Origin: Hydractinia symbiolongicarpus
Taxonomy: Eukaryota; Cnidaria; Hydrozoa; Anthoathecata; Hydractiniidae
DNA: 64,000 nt
Direction: 5' to 3'
Assembly (NCBI RefSeq): GCF_029227915.1
Contig: NC_079886.1
Location: 27,010,501-27,074,500 of the forward strand
Shown piece after piece: positions 38,001 to 53,800 of this stretch. Every line of letters starts with the position of its first letter. Positions within the stretch are counted from its first letter, which is position 1. A program made the translations under genes and the position numbers. The notes beneath the pieces were generated by a model, which saw only the letters and a program-made list of their open reading frames with translations, was not told the origin of the DNA and searched no databases.

Positions 38001-41000
38001 TTTGCAGGCGATTAAACTCCTTTTATTCAGCGTCTCATCAAAAATGAAATCATTTTTGAAAACTACAAGTCTCATGCGTTTTAGTGGTGAAAAAATAATT
38101 TAAAGAATCGTTCGGGAAATGAGTTTACTCCCTGGGTACTTTCATTGTATACTTTTGACTATACGGGCCGAGTCCTGGATTTACGGGAAATTGCGGGTTT
38201 TCGTTTGCCGGCGATTAAACTCCTTTTATTTAGCGTTTCATCAATAATGAAATCGTTTTTGAAAACTACAAGTCTCATGCGTTTTAGTGGTGAAAAAATA
38301 ATTTAAAGAATCGTTCGGGAAATGAGTTTACTCCCTGGGTACTTTCTTTGTATACATTTGACTATACGGGCCAAGCCCGGGATTTACGGGAAATCGCGGG
38401 TTTTCGTTTACCGGCGATTAAATTTCTTTTATTCGGCGTCTCATCAAAAATGAAATCATTTTTGAAAACTACAAGTCTCATGCGTTTTAGTGGTGAAAAA
38501 ATAATTTAAAAAATCGTTCGGGAAATGAGTTTACTCCTGGGTACTTTCTTTGTATACATTCGACTATACGGGCCGATTCCAGGATATACGGGAAATCGCG
38601 GGTTTTCGTTTGCCGGCGATTAAACTCCTTTTATTCAGCGTCTCATCAAAAATGAAATCATTTTTGAAAACTACAAGTCTCATGCGTTTTAATGGTGAAA
38701 AAATAATTTAAAGAATCGTTCGGGAAATGAGTTTACTCCCTGGGTACTTTCTTTGTATACTTTTGACTATACGGGCCAAGTCCTGGATTTACGGGAAATT
38801 GCGGGTTTTCGTTTGCCGGCGATTAAACTCCTTTTATTCAGTGTCTCATCAAGAATGAAATCGTTTTTGAAAACTACAAGTCTCATGCGTTTTAATGGTG
38901 AAAAAATAATTTAAAGAATCGTTCGGGAAATGAGTTTACTCCCTGGGTACTTTCTTTGTATACATTTGACTATACGGGCCAAGCCCGGGATTTACGGGAA
39001 ATCGCGGGTTTTCGTTTACCGGCGATTAAATTTCTTTTATTCGGCGTCTCATCAAAAATGAAATCATTTTTGAAAACTACAAGTCTCATGCGTTTTAGTG
39101 GTGAAAAAATAATTTAAAAAATCGTTCGGGAAATGAGTTTACTCCTGGGTACTTTCTTTGTATACATTCGACTATACGGGCCGATTCCAGGATATACGGG
39201 AAATCGCGGGTTTTCGTTTGCCGGCGATTAAACTCCTTTTATTCAGCGTCTCATCAAAAATGAAATCATTTTTGAAAACTACAAGTCTCATGCGTTTTAA
39301 TGGTGAAAAAATAATTTAAAGAATCGTTCGGGAAATGAGTTTACTCCCTGGGTACTTTCTTTGTATACTTTTGACTATACGGGCCAAGTCCTGGATTTAC
39401 GGGAAATTGCGGGTTTTCGTTTGCCGGCGATTAAACTCCTTTTATTCAGCGTCTCATCAAGAATGAAATCGTTTTTGAAAACTACAAGTCTCATGCGTTT
39501 TAATGGTGAAAAAATAATTTAAAGAATCGTTCGGGAAATGAGTTTACTCCCTGGGTACTTTCTTTGTATACTTTTGACTATACGGGCCGAGTCCTGGATT
39601 TACGGGAAATTGCGGGTTTTCGTTTGCCGGCGATTAAACTCCTTTTATTCAGCGTCTCATCAAAAATGAAATCGTTTTTGAAAACTACAAGTCTTATGCG
39701 TTTTAGTGGTGAAAAAATAATTTAAAAAATCGTTCGGGAAATGAGTTTACTCCTGGGTACTTTCTTGGTATACATTCGACTATACGGGCCGATTCCAGGA
39801 TAAACGGGAAATCGCGGGTTTTCGTTTGCCAGCGATTAAACTCCTTTTATTCAGCGTCTCATCAAAAATGAAATCATTTTTAAAAACTACAAATCTCATG
39901 CATTTTAGTGGTGAAAAAATAATTTAAAGAATCGTTCGGGAAATGAGTTTACTCCCTGGGTACTTTCTTTGTATACTTTTGACTATACGGGCCGAGTCCT
40001 GGATTTACGGGAAATTGCGGGTTTTCGTTTGCCGGCGATTAAACTCCATTTATTCAGCGTCTCATCAATAATGAACTCGTTTTTGAAAACTACAAGTCTT
40101 ATGCGTTTTAGTGGTAAAAAATTAATTTAAAAAATCGTTCGGGAAATGAGTTTACTCCCTGGGTACTTTCTTTGTATACTTTTCACTGTACGGGCCGAGT
40201 CCGTGATATACGGAAAATCGCGGGTTTTCGTTTGCCGGCGATTAAACTTCTTTTATTCAGTGTCTCATCAAAAACGAAATCATTTTTGAAAACTACAAGT
40301 CTCATGCGTTTTAGTGGTGAAAAACAATTTAAAGAATCGTTCGGGAAATGAGTTTACTCCCTCCGTACTTTCTTTGTATACTTTTTGACTATACGGGCCG
40401 AATCTGGGATTTACGGGAAATCGCGGGTTTTCGTTTGCCGGAGATTAAACTCCTTTTATTCAGCGTCTCATCAAGAATGAAATCGTTTTTGAAAACTACA
40501 AGTCTCATGCGTTTTAGTGGTAAGAAATTAATTTAAAAAATCGTTCGGGAAATGAGTTTACTCCCAGTTTACGTTCTTTGTATACATTCGACTATACGGG
40601 CCGAGTCTGGGATTTACGGGAAATCGCGGGTTTTTATTTGCCGGAGATTTAACCCCTTTTATTCTGCGTCTCATCAAGAATGAAATCGTTTTTGAAAACT
40701 ACAAGTCTTTTGCGTTTTAGTGGTAAAAAATTAATTTAAAAAATCGTTCGGGAAATGAGTTTACTCCCAGTTTACTTTCTCTGTATACATTCAACTATAC
40801 GGGTCAAGCCCGGGATTTACGGAAACTCCCGGGTTTTCGTTTGCAGGCAATTAAACTCCTTTTATTCAGCGTGTCATCAAAAATGAAATCATTTTTGAAA
40901 ACTACAAGTCTCATGCGTTTTAGTGGTGAAAAAATAATTTAAAGAATCGTTCGGGAAATGAGTTTACTCCCTGGGTACTTTCATTGTATACTTTTGACTA

Positions 41001-44000
41001 TACGGGCCGAGTCCTGGATTTACGGGAAATTGCGGGTTTTCGTTTGCCGGCGATTAAACTCCTTTTATTTAGCGTCTCATCAATAATGAAATCGTTTTTG
41101 AAAACTACAAGTCTTATGCGTTTTAGTGGTAAAAAATTAATTTAAAAAATCGTTCGGGAAATGAGTTTACTCCCTGGGTACTTTCTTTGTATACATTTGA
41201 CTATACGGGCCAAGCCCGGGATTTACGGGAAATCGCGGGTTTTCGTTTACCGGCGATTAAATTTCTTTTATTCAGCGTCTCATCAAAAATGAAATCATTT
41301 TTGAAAACTACAAGTCTCATGCGTTTTAGTGGTGAAAAAATAATTTAAAAAATCGTTCGGGAAATGAGTTTACTCCTGGGTACTTTCTTTGTATACATTC
41401 GACTATACGGGCCGATTCCAGGATATACGGGAAATCGCGGGTTTTCGTTTGCCGGCGATTAAACTCCTTTTATTCAGCGTCTCATCAAAAATGAAATCAT
41501 TTTTGAAAACTACAAGTCTCATGCGTTTTAATGGTGAAAAAATAATTTAAAGAATCGTTCGGGAAATGAGTTTACTCCCTGGGTACTTTCTTTGTATACT
41601 TTTGACTATACGGGCCGAGTCCTGGATTTACGGGAAATTGCGGGTTTTCGTTTGCCGGCGATTAAACTCCTTTTATTCAGCGTCTCATCAAGAATGAAAT
41701 CGTTTTTGAAAACTACAAGTCTTATGCGTTTTAGTGGTGAAAAAATAATTTAAAAAATCGTTCGGGAAATGAGTTTACTCCTGGGTACTTTCTTTGTATA
41801 CATTCGACTATACGGGCCGATTCCAGGATAAACGGGAAATCGCGGGTTTTCGTTTGCCGGCGATTAAACTCCTTTTATTCAGCGTCTCATCAAAAATGAA
41901 ATCATTTTTAAAAACTACAAATCTCATGCGTTTTAGTGGTGAAAAAATAATTTAAAGAATCGTTCGGGAAATGAGTTTACTCCCTGGGTACTTTCTTTGT
42001 ATACTTTTGACAATACGGGCCGAGTCCTGGATTTACAGGAAATTGCGGGTTTTCGTTTGCCGGCGATTAAACTCCATTTATTCAGCGTCTCATCAATAAT
42101 GAAATCGTTTTTGAAAACTACAAGTCTTATGCGTTTTAGTGGTAAAAAATTAATTTAAAAAATCGTTCGGGAAATGAGTTTACTCCCTGGGTACTTTCTT
42201 TGTATACTTTTCACTGTACGGGCCGAGTCCGTGATATACGGAAAATCGCGGGTTTGCGTTTGCCGGCGATTAAACTTGTTTTATTCAGTGTCTCATCAAA
42301 AACGAAATCATTTTTGAAAACTACAAGTCTCATGCGTTTTAGTGGTGAAAAACAATTTAAAGAATCGTTCGGGAAATGAGTTTACTCCCTCCGTACTTTC
42401 TTTGTATACTTTTTGACTAATCGGGCCGAATCTGGGATTTACGGGAAATCGCGGGTTTTCGTTTGCCGGAGATTAAACTCCTTTTATTCAGCGTCTCATC
42501 AAGAATGAAATCGTTTTTGAAAACTACAAGTCTCATGCGTTTTAGTGGTAAGAAATTAATTTAAAAAATCGTTCGGGAAATGAGTTTACTCCCAGTTTAC
42601 GTTCTTTGTATACATTCGACTATACGGGCCGAGTCTGGGATTTACGGGAAATCGCGGGTTTTTATTTGCCGGAGATTTAACCCCTTTTATTCTGCGTCTC
42701 ATCAAGAATGAAATCGTTTTTGAAAACTACAAGTCTTTTGCGTTTTAGTGGTAAAAAATTAATTTAAAAAATCGTTCGGGAAATGAGTTTACTCCCAGTT
42801 TACTTTCTCTGTATACATTCAACTATACGGGTCAAGCCCGGGATTTACGGAAACTCCCGGGTTTTCGTTTGCAGGCGATTAAACTCCTTTTATTCAGCGT
42901 CTCATCAAAAATGAAATCATTTTTGAAAACTACAAGTCTCATGCGTTTTAGTGTTAAAAAAAATAATTTAAAAAATTGCTCGGGAAATGAGTTTACTCCC
43001 AGTTTACTTTCCTTGTATACATTCGACTATACGGCCAAGCCCGGGATTTACGGGAAATCACGGGTTTTCGTTTGCCGGCGATTAAACTCCTTTTATTCAG
43101 CGTCTCATCAAAAACGAAATCATTTTTGAAAACTACAAGTCTCATGCGTTTTAGTGGTAAAAAATTAATTTAAAAAATCGTTCGGGAAATGAGTTTACTC
43201 CCAGTTTACTTTCTTTGTATACATTCCACTATACGGTTCAAGCCCGGGATTTACGGCAAATCGCGGGTTTTCGTTTGCCGGCGATTAAACTCCTTTTATT
43301 CAGCGTCTCATCAAAAATGAAATCGTTTTTAAAAACTACAAGTCTTATGTGTTTTAGTGGTGAAAATATAATTTAATAAATCGTTCGGGAAATGCGTTTA
43401 CTCCTGGGTACTTTCTTTGTATACATTCGACTATACGGGCCGATTCCAGGATATACGGGAAATCGCGGGTTTTCGTTTGCCGGCGATTAAACTCCTTTTA
43501 TTCAGCGTCTCATCAAAAATGAAATCATTTTTAAAAACTACAAGTCTCATGCGTTTTAGTGGTGAAAAAATAATTTAAAGAATCGTTCGGGAAAAGAGTT
43601 TACTCCCTGGGTGCTTTCTTTGTATACTTTTGACTATACGGGCCGAGTCCTGGATTTACGGGAAATTGCGGGTTTTCGTTTGCCGGCGATTAAACTCCTT
43701 TTATTCAGCGTCTCATCAAAAATGAAATCGTTTTTGAAAACTACAAGTCTTATGCGTTTTAGTGGTGAAAAAATAATTTAAAAAATCGTTCGGGAAATGA
43801 ATTTACTCCTGGGTACTTTCTTTGCATACATTCGACTATACGGGCCGAGTCCGTGATATACGGAAAATCGCGGGTTTTCGTTTTCCGGAGATTAAACTCC
43901 TTTTATTCAGCGTCTCATCAAGAATGAAATCATTTTTGAAAACTACAAATCTCATGCGTTTTAGTGGTGAAAAAATAATTTAAAGAATCGTTCGGGAAAT

Positions 44001-44808
44001 GAGTTTACTCCCTGGGTACTTTCTTTGTATACTTTTGACTATACGGGCCGAGTCCTGGATTTACGGGAAATTGCGGGTTTTCGTTTGCTGGCGATTAAAC
44101 TCCTTTTATTCAGCGTCTCATCAATAATGAAATCGTTTTTGAAAACTACAAGTCTTATGCGTTTTAGTGGTAAAAAATAATTTAAAAAATCGTTCGGGAA
44201 ATGAGTTTACTCCCTGGGTACTTTCTTTGTATACATTTGACTATACGGGCCAAGCCCGGGATTTACGGGAAATCGCGCGTTTTCGTTTACCGGCGATTAA
44301 ATTTCTTTTATTTAGCGTCTCATCAAAAAGGAAATCATTTTTGAAAACTACAAGTCTCATGCGGTTTAGTGGTGAAAAAATAATTTAAAAAATCGTTCGG
44401 GAAATGAGTTTACTCCTGGGTACTTTCTTTGTATACATTCGACTATACGGGCCGATTCCAGGATATACGGGAAATCGCGAGTTTTCGTTTGCCGGCGATT
44501 AAACTCCTTTTATTCAGCGTCTCATCAAAAATGAAATCATTTTTGAAAACTACAAGTCTCATGCGTTTTAATGGTGAAAAAATAATTTAAAGAATCGTTC
44601 GGGAAATGAGTTTACTCCCTGGGTACTTTCTTTGTATACTTTTGACTATAAGGGCCGAGTCCTGGATTTACGGGAAATTGCGGGTTTTCGTTTGCCGGAG
44701 ATTGAACTCCTTTTATTCAGCGTCTCATCAATAATGAAATCGGTTTTGAAAACTACAAGTCTCATGCGTTTTAGTGGTGAAAAAATAATTTAAAAAATTG
44801 TTCGGGAA
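35076..44808 (+). repeat. Domain 2 subfamily block, super-unit copy 2
   Basis: Same succession as 4,275-15,021, but without the 1,216-bp duplication and with one extra monomer near 44,155-44,360. That monomer is CCAAGCCCGGG with GCGCGTTTTCG and AAAAAGGAAATC; copy 1 lacks it at this place but has close relatives at 20,300 and 22,530. Confidence 0.75.
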
Positions 44809-47800
44809 ATGAGTTTACTCCCAGTTTACTTTCTTTGTATACATTCGACTATACGGGTCAAGCCCGGGATTTACGGGTAATCGCGGGTTTTCGTTTGCCG
44901 GCGATTAAACTCCTTTTATTCAGCGTCTCATTAAAAACGAAATCATTATTGAAAACTACAAGTCTCATGCGTTTTAGGGGTAAAAAATTAATTTAAAAAT
45001 CGTTAGGGAAATGAGTTTACTCCCAGTTTACTTTCTTTGTATACATTCGACTATACGGGTCAAGCCCGGGATTTACGGCATATCGCGGGTTTTCGTTTGC
45101 CGGCGATTAAACTCCTTTTATTCAGCGTCTCAACAAAAATGAAATCATTTTTGAAAACTAAAAGTCTCATGCGTTTTAGTGGTGAAAAAATAATTTAAAG
45201 AATCGTTCGGGAAATGAGTTCACTCCCAGTTTACTTTCTTTGTATACATTCGACTATACGGGTCAAGCCCGGGATTTACGGCAAATCGCGGGTTTTCGTT
45301 TGCCGGCGATTAAACTCCTTTTATTCAGCGTCTCATCAAAATTGAAATCATTTTTGAAAACTAAAAGTCTCATGCGTTTTAGTGGTGAAAAAATAATTTA
45401 AAGAATCGTTCGGGAAATGAGTTCACTTCCTGCGTACTTTCTTTGTATACTTTTGACTATACGGGCCGAATCTGGGATTTACGTGAAATCGCAGGTTTTC
45501 GTTTGCCTGAGATTAAACTCCTTTTATTTAGCGTCTCATCAAGAATGAAATCGTTTTTAAAAACTACAAGTCTTATGCATTTTAGTGGTAAAAAATTAAT
45601 TTAAAAAATCGTGCGGGAAATGAGTTTACTCCCAGTTTACTTTCTTTGTATACATTCCACTATACGGGTCAAGCCCGGGATTTACGGCAAATCGCGGGTT
45701 TTCGTTTGCCGGCGATTAAACTACTTTTATTCAGCGTCTCATCAAATATGAAATCATTTTTGAAAACTAAAAGTCTCATGCGTTTTAGTGGTTAAAAAAA
45801 TAATTTAAAGAATCGTTTGGGAAATGAGTTTACTCCCTGGGTACTTTCTTTGTATACTTTTCACTGTACGGGCCGAGTCCGTGATATACGGAAAATCGCG
45901 GGTTTTCGTTTGCCGGAGATTAAACTCCTTTTATTCAGCGTCTCATCAAGAATGAAATCGTTTTTGAAAACTACAAATCTTATGCGTTTTAGTAGTAAAA
46001 AATTAAGTTAAAAATCGTTCGGGAAATGAGTTTACTCCCAGTTTACTTTCTTCGCATAAATTCGACTATATGGGTCAAGCCCGGGATTTACGGGAACTCT
46101 CGGGTTTTCGTTTGCCGGCGATTAAACTCCTTTTATTCAGCGTCTCATCAAAAATGAAATCATTTTTGAAAACTACAAGTCTCATGCGTTTTAGTGGTGA
46201 AAAAATAATTTAAAAAATTGTTCGGGAAATGAGTTTACTCCCAGTTTACTTTCTTTGTATTCTTTTTGACTATACGGGCCGAATCTGGGATTTACGGGAA
46301 ATCGCGGGTTTTCGTTTGCCGGAGATTGAACTCCTTTTATTCAGCGTCTCATCAAAAATGAAATCGTTTTTGAAAACTACAAGTCTCATGCGTTTTAGTG
46401 GTGAAAAAATAATTTAAAAAATTGTTCGGGAAATGAGTTTTCTCCCAGTTTACTTTCTTTGTATACATTCGACTATACGGGTCAAGCCCGGGATTTGCGG
46501 GAAATCGCGGGTTTTCGTTTGCCGGCGATTAAACTCCTTTTATTCAGCGTCTCATCAAAAACGAAATCATTATTGAAAACTACAAGTCTCATGCGTTTTA
46601 GTGGTAAAAAATTAATTTAAAAAATCGTTAGGGAAATGAGTTTACTCCCAGTTTACTTTCTTTGTATACATTCGACTATACGGGTGAAGCCCGGGATTTA
46701 CGGCAAATCGCGGGTTTTCGTTTGCCGGCGATTAAACTCCTTTTATTCAGCGTCTCAACAAAAATGAAATCATTTTTGAAAACTAAAAGTCTTATGCGTT
46801 TTAGTGGTGAAAAAATAATTTAAAGAATCGTTTGGGAAATGAGTTCACTCCCTGCGTACTTTCTTTGTATACTTTTGACTATACGGGGCGAATCTGGGAT
46901 TTACGGGAAATCGCAGGTTTTCGTTTGCCGGAGATTAAACTCCTTTTATTCAGCGTCTCATCAAGAATGAAATCGTTTTTGAAAACTACAAGTCTTATGC
47001 GTTTTAGTGGTAAAAAATTAATTTTAAAAATCGTTCGGGAAATGAGTTTACTCCCAGTTTACTTTCTTCGTATAAATTCGACTATACGGGTCAAGCTCGG
47101 GATTTACGGGAACTCTCGGGTTTTCGTTTGCCGGCGATTAAACTCCTTTTATTCAGCGTCTCACCAAAAATGAAATCATTTTTAAAAACTACAAGTCTCA
47201 TGCCTTTTAGTGGTAAAGAAATAATTTAAAAAATCGTTCGGGAAATGAGTTTACTCCCTGGGTAATTTCTTTGTATACATTCGACTATACGGCCAAGCCC
47301 AGGATTTACGGGAAATCGCGGGTTTTCGTTTGCCGGCGATTAAACTCCTTTTATTTAGCGTCTCATCAAAAACAAAATCATTTTTGAAAACTACAAGTCT
47401 CATGCGTTTTAGTGGTGAAAAATAATTTAAAGAATCGTTCGGGAAATGAGTTTACTCCCTGGGTACTTTCTTTGTATACATTTGACTATACGGGCCGAAT
47501 CTGGGATTTACGGGAAATTGCAGGTTTTCGTTTGCCTGAGATTAAAATCCTTTTATTCAGCGTCTCATCAAGAATGAAATCGTTTTTAAAAACTACAAGT
47601 CTTATGCGTTTTAGTGGTAAAAAATTAATTTAAAAAATCGTGCGGGAAATGAGTTTACTCCCAGTTTACTTTCTTTGTATACATTCCACTATACGGGTCA
47701 AGCCCGGGATTTACGGCAAATCGCGGGTTTTCGTTTCCCGGCGATTAAACTACTTTTATTCAGCGTCTCATCAAAAATGAAATCATTTTTGAAAACTAAA

Positions 47801-50800
47801 AGTCTCATGCATTTTAGTGGTGAAAAAATAATTTAAAGAATCGTTTGGGAAATGAGTTTACTCCCTGGGTACTTTCTTTGTATACTTTTCACTGTACGGG
47901 CCGAGTCCGTGATATACGGAAAATCGCGGGTTTTGGTTTGCCGGAGATTAAACTCCTTTTATTCAGCGTCTCATCAAGAATGAAATCGTTTTTGAAAACT
48001 ACAAATCTTATGCGTTTTAGTGGTAAAAAATTAATTTAAAAAATCGTTCGGGAAATGAGTTTACTCCCAGTTTACTTTCTTCGTATAAATTCGACTATAT
48101 GGGTCAAGTCCGGGATTTACGGGAACTCTCGGGTTTTCGTTTGCCGGCGATTAAACTCCTTTTATTCAGCGTCTCATCAAAAATGAAATCATTTTTGAAA
48201 ACTACAAGTCTCATGCGTTTTAGTGGTGAAAAAATAATTTAAAAAATTGTTCAGGAAATGAGTTTACTCCCAGTTTACTTTCTTTGTATACTTTTTGACT
48301 ATACGGGCCGAATCTGGGATTTACGGGAAATCGCGGGTTTTCGTTTGCCGGAGATTGAACTCCTTTTATTCAGCGTCTCATCAAAAATGAAATCGTTTTT
48401 GAAAACTACAAGTCTCATGCGTTTTAGTGGTGAAAAAATAATTTAAAAAATTGTTCGGGAAATGAGTTTACTCCCAGTTTACTTTCTTTGTATACATTCG
48501 ACTATACGGGTCAAGCCCGGGATTTACGGGAAATCGCGGGTTTTCGTTTGCTGGCGATTAAACTCCTTTTATTCAGCGTCTCATCAATAATGAAATCGTT
48601 TTTGAAAACTACAAGTCTTATGCGTTTTAGTGGTAAAAAATAATTTAAAAAATCGTTCGGGAAATGAGTTTACTCCCTGGGTACTTTCTTTGTATACATT
48701 TGACTATACGGGCCAAGCCCGGGATTTACGGGAAATCGCGCGTTTTCGTTTACCGGCGATTAAATTTCTTTTATTTAGCGTCTCATCAAAAAGGAAATCA
48801 TTTTTGAAAACTACAAGTCTCATGCGGTTTAGTGGTGAAAAAATAATTTAAAAAATCGTTCGGGAAATGAGTTTACTCCTGGGTACTTTCTTTGTATACA
48901 TTCGACTATACGGGCCGATTCCAGGATATACGGGAAATCGCGAGTTTTCGTTTGCCGGCGATTAAACTCCTTTTATTCAGCGTCTCATCAAAAATGAAAT
49001 CATTTTTGAAAACTACAAGTCTCATGCGTTTTAATGGTGAAAAAATAATTTAAAGAATCGTTCGGGAAATGAGTTTACTCCCTGGGTACTTTCTTTGTAT
49101 ACTTTTGACTATAAGGGCCGAGTCCTGGATTTACGGGAAATTGCGGGTTTTCGTTTGCCGGAGATTGAACTCCTTTTATTCAGCGTCTCATCAATAATGA
49201 AATCGGTTTTGAAAACTACAAGTCTCATGCGTTTTAGTGGTGAAAAAATAATTTAAAAAATTGTTCGGGAAATGAGTTTACTCCCAGTTTACTTTCTTTG
49301 TATACATTCGACTATACGGGTCAAGCCCGGGATTTACGGGAAATCGCGGGTTTTCGTTTGCCGGCGATTAAACTCCTTTTATTCAGCGTCTCATCAAAAA
49401 CGAAATCATTATTGAAAACTACAAGTCTCATGCGTTTTAGTGGTAAAAAATTAATTTAAAAATCGTTAGGGAAATGAGTTTACTCCCAGTTTACTTTCTT
49501 TGTATACATTCGACTATACGGGTCAAGCCCGGGATTTACGGCAAATCGCGGGTTTTCGTTTCCCGGCGATTAAACTACTTTTATTCAGCGTCTCATCAAA
49601 AATGAAATCATTTTTGAAAACTAAAAGTCTCATGCATTTTAGTGGTGAAAAAATAATTTAAAGAATCGTTTGGGAAATGAGTTTACTCCCTGGGTACTTT
49701 CTTTGTATACTTTTCACTGTACGGGCCGAGTCCGTGATATACGGAAAATCGCGGGTTTTGGTTTGCCGGAGATTAAACTCCTTTTATTCAGCGTCTCATC
49801 AAGAATGAAATCGTTTTTGAAAACTACAAATCTTATGCGTTTTAGTGGTAAAAAATTAATTTAAAAAATCGTTCGGGAAATGAGTTTACTCCCAGTTTAC
49901 TTTCTTCGTATAAATTCGACTATATGGGTCAAGCCCGGGATTTACGGGAACTCTCGGGTTTTCGTTTGCCGGCGATTAAACTCCTTTTATTCAGCGTCTC
50001 ATCAAAAATGAAATCATTTTTGAAAACTACAAGTCTCATGCGTTTTAGTGGTGAAAAAATAATTTAAAAAATTGTTCAGGAAATGAGTTTACTCCCAGTT
50101 TACTTTCTTTGTATACTTTTTGACTATACGGGCCGAATCTGGGATTTACGGGAAATCGCGGGTTTTCGTTTGCCGGAGATTGAACTCCTTTTATTCAGCG
50201 TCTCATCAAAAATGAAATCGTTTTTGAAAACTACAAGTCTCATGCGTTTTAGTGGTGAAAAAATAATTTAAAAAATTGTTCGGGAAATGAGTTTACTCCC
50301 AGTTTACTTTCTTTGTATACATTCGACTATACGGGTCAAGCCCGGGATTTACGGGAAATCGCGGGTTTTCGTTTGCTGGCGATTAAACTCCTTTTATTCA
50401 GCGTCTCATCAATAATGAAATCGTTTTTGAAAACTACAAGTCTTATGCGTTTTAGTGGTAAAAAATAATTTAAAAAATTGTTCGGGAAATGAGTTTACTC
50501 CCTGGGTACTTTCTTTGTATACATTTGACTATACGGGCCAAGCCCGGGATTTACGGGAAATCGCGCGTTTTCGTTTACCGGCGATTAAATTTCTTTTATT
50601 TAGCGTCTCATCAAAAAGGAAATCATTTTTGAAAACTACAAGTCTCATGCGGTTTAGTGGTGAAAAAATAATTTAAAAAATCGTTCGGGAAATGAGTTTA
50701 CTCCTGGGTACTTTCTTTGTATACATTCGACTATACTGGCCGATTCCAGGATATACGGGAAATCGCGAGTTTTCGTTTGCCGGCGATTAAACTCCTTTTA

Positions 50801-53800
50801 TTCAGCGTCTCATCAAAAATGAAATCATTTTTGAAAACTACAAGTCTCATGCGTTTTAGTGGTGAAAAAATAATTTAAAAAATTGTTCGGGAAATGAGTT
50901 TACTCCCAGTTTACTTTCTTTGTATACATTCGACTATACGGGTCAAGCCCGGGATTTACGGGAAATCGCGGGTTTTCGTTTGCCGGCGATTAAACTCCTT
51001 TTATTCAGCGTCTCATCAAAAACGAAATCATTATTGAAAACTACAAGTCTCATGCGTTTTAGTGGTAAAAAATTAATTTAAAAATCGTTAGGGAAATGAG
51101 TTTACTCCCAGTTTACTTTCTTTGTATACATTCGACTATACGGGTCAAGCCCGGGATTTACGGCAAATCGCGGGTTTTCGTTTGCCGGCGATTAAACTCC
51201 TTTTATTCAGCGTCTCATCAAAATTGAAATCATTTTTGAAAACTAAAAGTCTCATGCGTTTTAGTGGTGAAAAAATAATTTAAAGAATCGTTCGGGAAAT
51301 GAGTTCACTTCCTGCGTACTTTCTTTGTATACTTTTGACTATACGGGCCGAATCTGGGATTTACGTGAAATCGCAGGTTTTCGTTTGCCTGAGATTAAAC
51401 TCCTTTTATTTAGCGTCTCATCAAGAATGAAATCGTTTTTAAAAACTACAAGTCTTATGCGTTTTAGTGGTAAAAAATTAATTTAAAAAATCGTGCGGGA
51501 AATGAGTTTACTCCCAGTTTACTTTCTTTGTATACATTCCACTATACGGGTCAAGCCCGGGATTTACGGCAAATCGCGGGTTTTCGTTTGCCGGCGATTA
51601 AACTACTTTTATTCAGCGTCTCATCAAATATGAAATCATTTTTGAAAACTAAAAGTCTCATGCGTTTTAGTGGTTAAAAAAATAATTTAAAGAATCGTTT
51701 GGGAAATGAGTTTACTCCCTGGGTACTTTCTTTGTATACTTTTCACTGTACGGGCCGAGTCCGTGATATACGGAAAATCGCGGGTTTTCGTTTGCCGGAG
51801 ATTAAACTCCTTTTATTCAGCGTCTCATCAAGAATGAAATCGTTTTTGAAAACTACAAATCTTATGCGTTTTAGTAGTAAAAAATTAAGTTAAAAATCGT
51901 TCGGGAAATGAGTTTACTCCCAGTTTACTTTCTTCGCATAAATTCGACTATATGGGTCAAGCCCGGGATTTACGGGAACTCTCGGGTTTTCGTTTGCCGG
52001 CGATTAAACTCCTTTTATTCAGCGTCTCATCAAAAATGAAATCATTTTTGAAAACTACAAGTCTCATGCGTTTTAGTGGTGAAAAAATAATTTAAAAAAT
52101 TGTTCGGGAAATGAGTTTACTCCCAGTTTACTTTCTTTGTATTCTTTTTGACTATACGGGCAGAATCTGGGATTTACGGGAAATCGCGGGTTTTCGTTTG
52201 CCGGAGATTGAACTCCTTTTATTCAGCGTCTCATCAAAAATGAAATCGTTTTTGAAAACTACAAGTCTCATGCGTTTTAGTGGTGAAAAAATAATTTAAA
52301 AAATTGTTCGGGAAATGAGTTTTCTCCCAGTTTACTTTCTTTGTATACATTCGACTATACGGGTCAAGCCCGGGATTTGCGGGAAATCGCGGGTTTTCGT
52401 TTGCCGGCGATTAAACTCCTTTTATTCAGCGTCTCATCAAAAACGAAATCATTATTGAAAACTACAAGTCTCATGCGTTTTAGTGGTAAAAAATTAATTT
52501 AAAAAATCGTTAGGGAAATGAGTTTACTCCCAGTTTACTTTCTTTGTATACATTCGACTATACGGGTGAAGCCCGGGATTTACGGCAAATCGCGGGTTTT
52601 CGTTTGCCGGCGATTAAACTCCTTTTATTCAGCGTCTCAACAAAAATGAAATCATTTTTGAAAACTAAAAGTCTTATGCGTTTTAGTGGTGAAAAAATAA
52701 TTTAAAGAATCGTTTGGGAAATGAGTTCACTCCCTGCGTACTTTCTTTGTATACTTTTGACTATACGGGCCGAATCTGGGATTTACGGGAAATCGCAGGT
52801 TTTCGTTTGCCGGAGATTAAACTCCTTTTATTCAGCGTCTCATCAAGAATGAAATCGTTTTTGAAAACTACAGGTCTTATGCGTTTTAGTGGTAAAAAAT
52901 TAATTTTAAAAATCGTTCGGGAAATGAGTTTACTCCCAGTTTACTTTCTTCGTATAAATTCGACTATACGGGTCAAGCTCGGGATTTACGGGAACTCTCG
53001 GGTTTTCGTTTGCCGGCGATTAAACTCCTTTTATTCAGCGTCTCACCAAAAATGAAATCATTTTTAAAAACTACAAGTCTCATGCGTTTTAGTGGTAAAG
53101 AAATAATTTAAAAAATCGTTCGGGAAATGAGTTTACTCCCTGGGTAATTTCTTTGTATACATTCGACTATACGGCCAAGCCCAGGATTTACGGGAAATCG
53201 CGGGTTTTCGTTTGCCGGCGATTAAACTCCTTTTATTTAGCGTCTCATCAAAAACGAAATCATTTTTGAAAACTACAAGTCTCATGCGTTTTAGTGGTGA
53301 AAAATAATTTAAAGAATCGTTCGGGAAATGAGTTTACTCCCTGGGTACTTTCTTTGTATACATTTGACTATACGGGCCGAATCTGGGATTTACGGGAAAT
53401 GGCAGGTTTTCGTTTGCCTGAGATTAAAATCCTTTTATTCAGCGTCTCATCAAGAATGAAATCGTTTTTAAAAACTACAAGTCTTATGCGTTTTAGTGGT
53501 AAAAAATTAATTTAAAAAATCGTGCGGGAAATGAGTTTACTCCCAGTTTACTTTCTTTGTATACATTCCACTATACGGGTCAAGCCCGGGATTTACGGCA
53601 AATCGCGGGTTTTCGTTTCCCGGCGATTAAACTACTTTTATTCAGCGTCTCATCAAAAATGAAATCATTTTTGAAAACTAAAAGTCTCATGCATTTTAGT
53701 GGTGAAAAAATAATTTAAAGAATCGTTTGGGAAATGAGTTTACTCCCTGGGTACTTTCTTTGTATACTTTTCACTGTACGGGCCGAGTCCGTGATATACG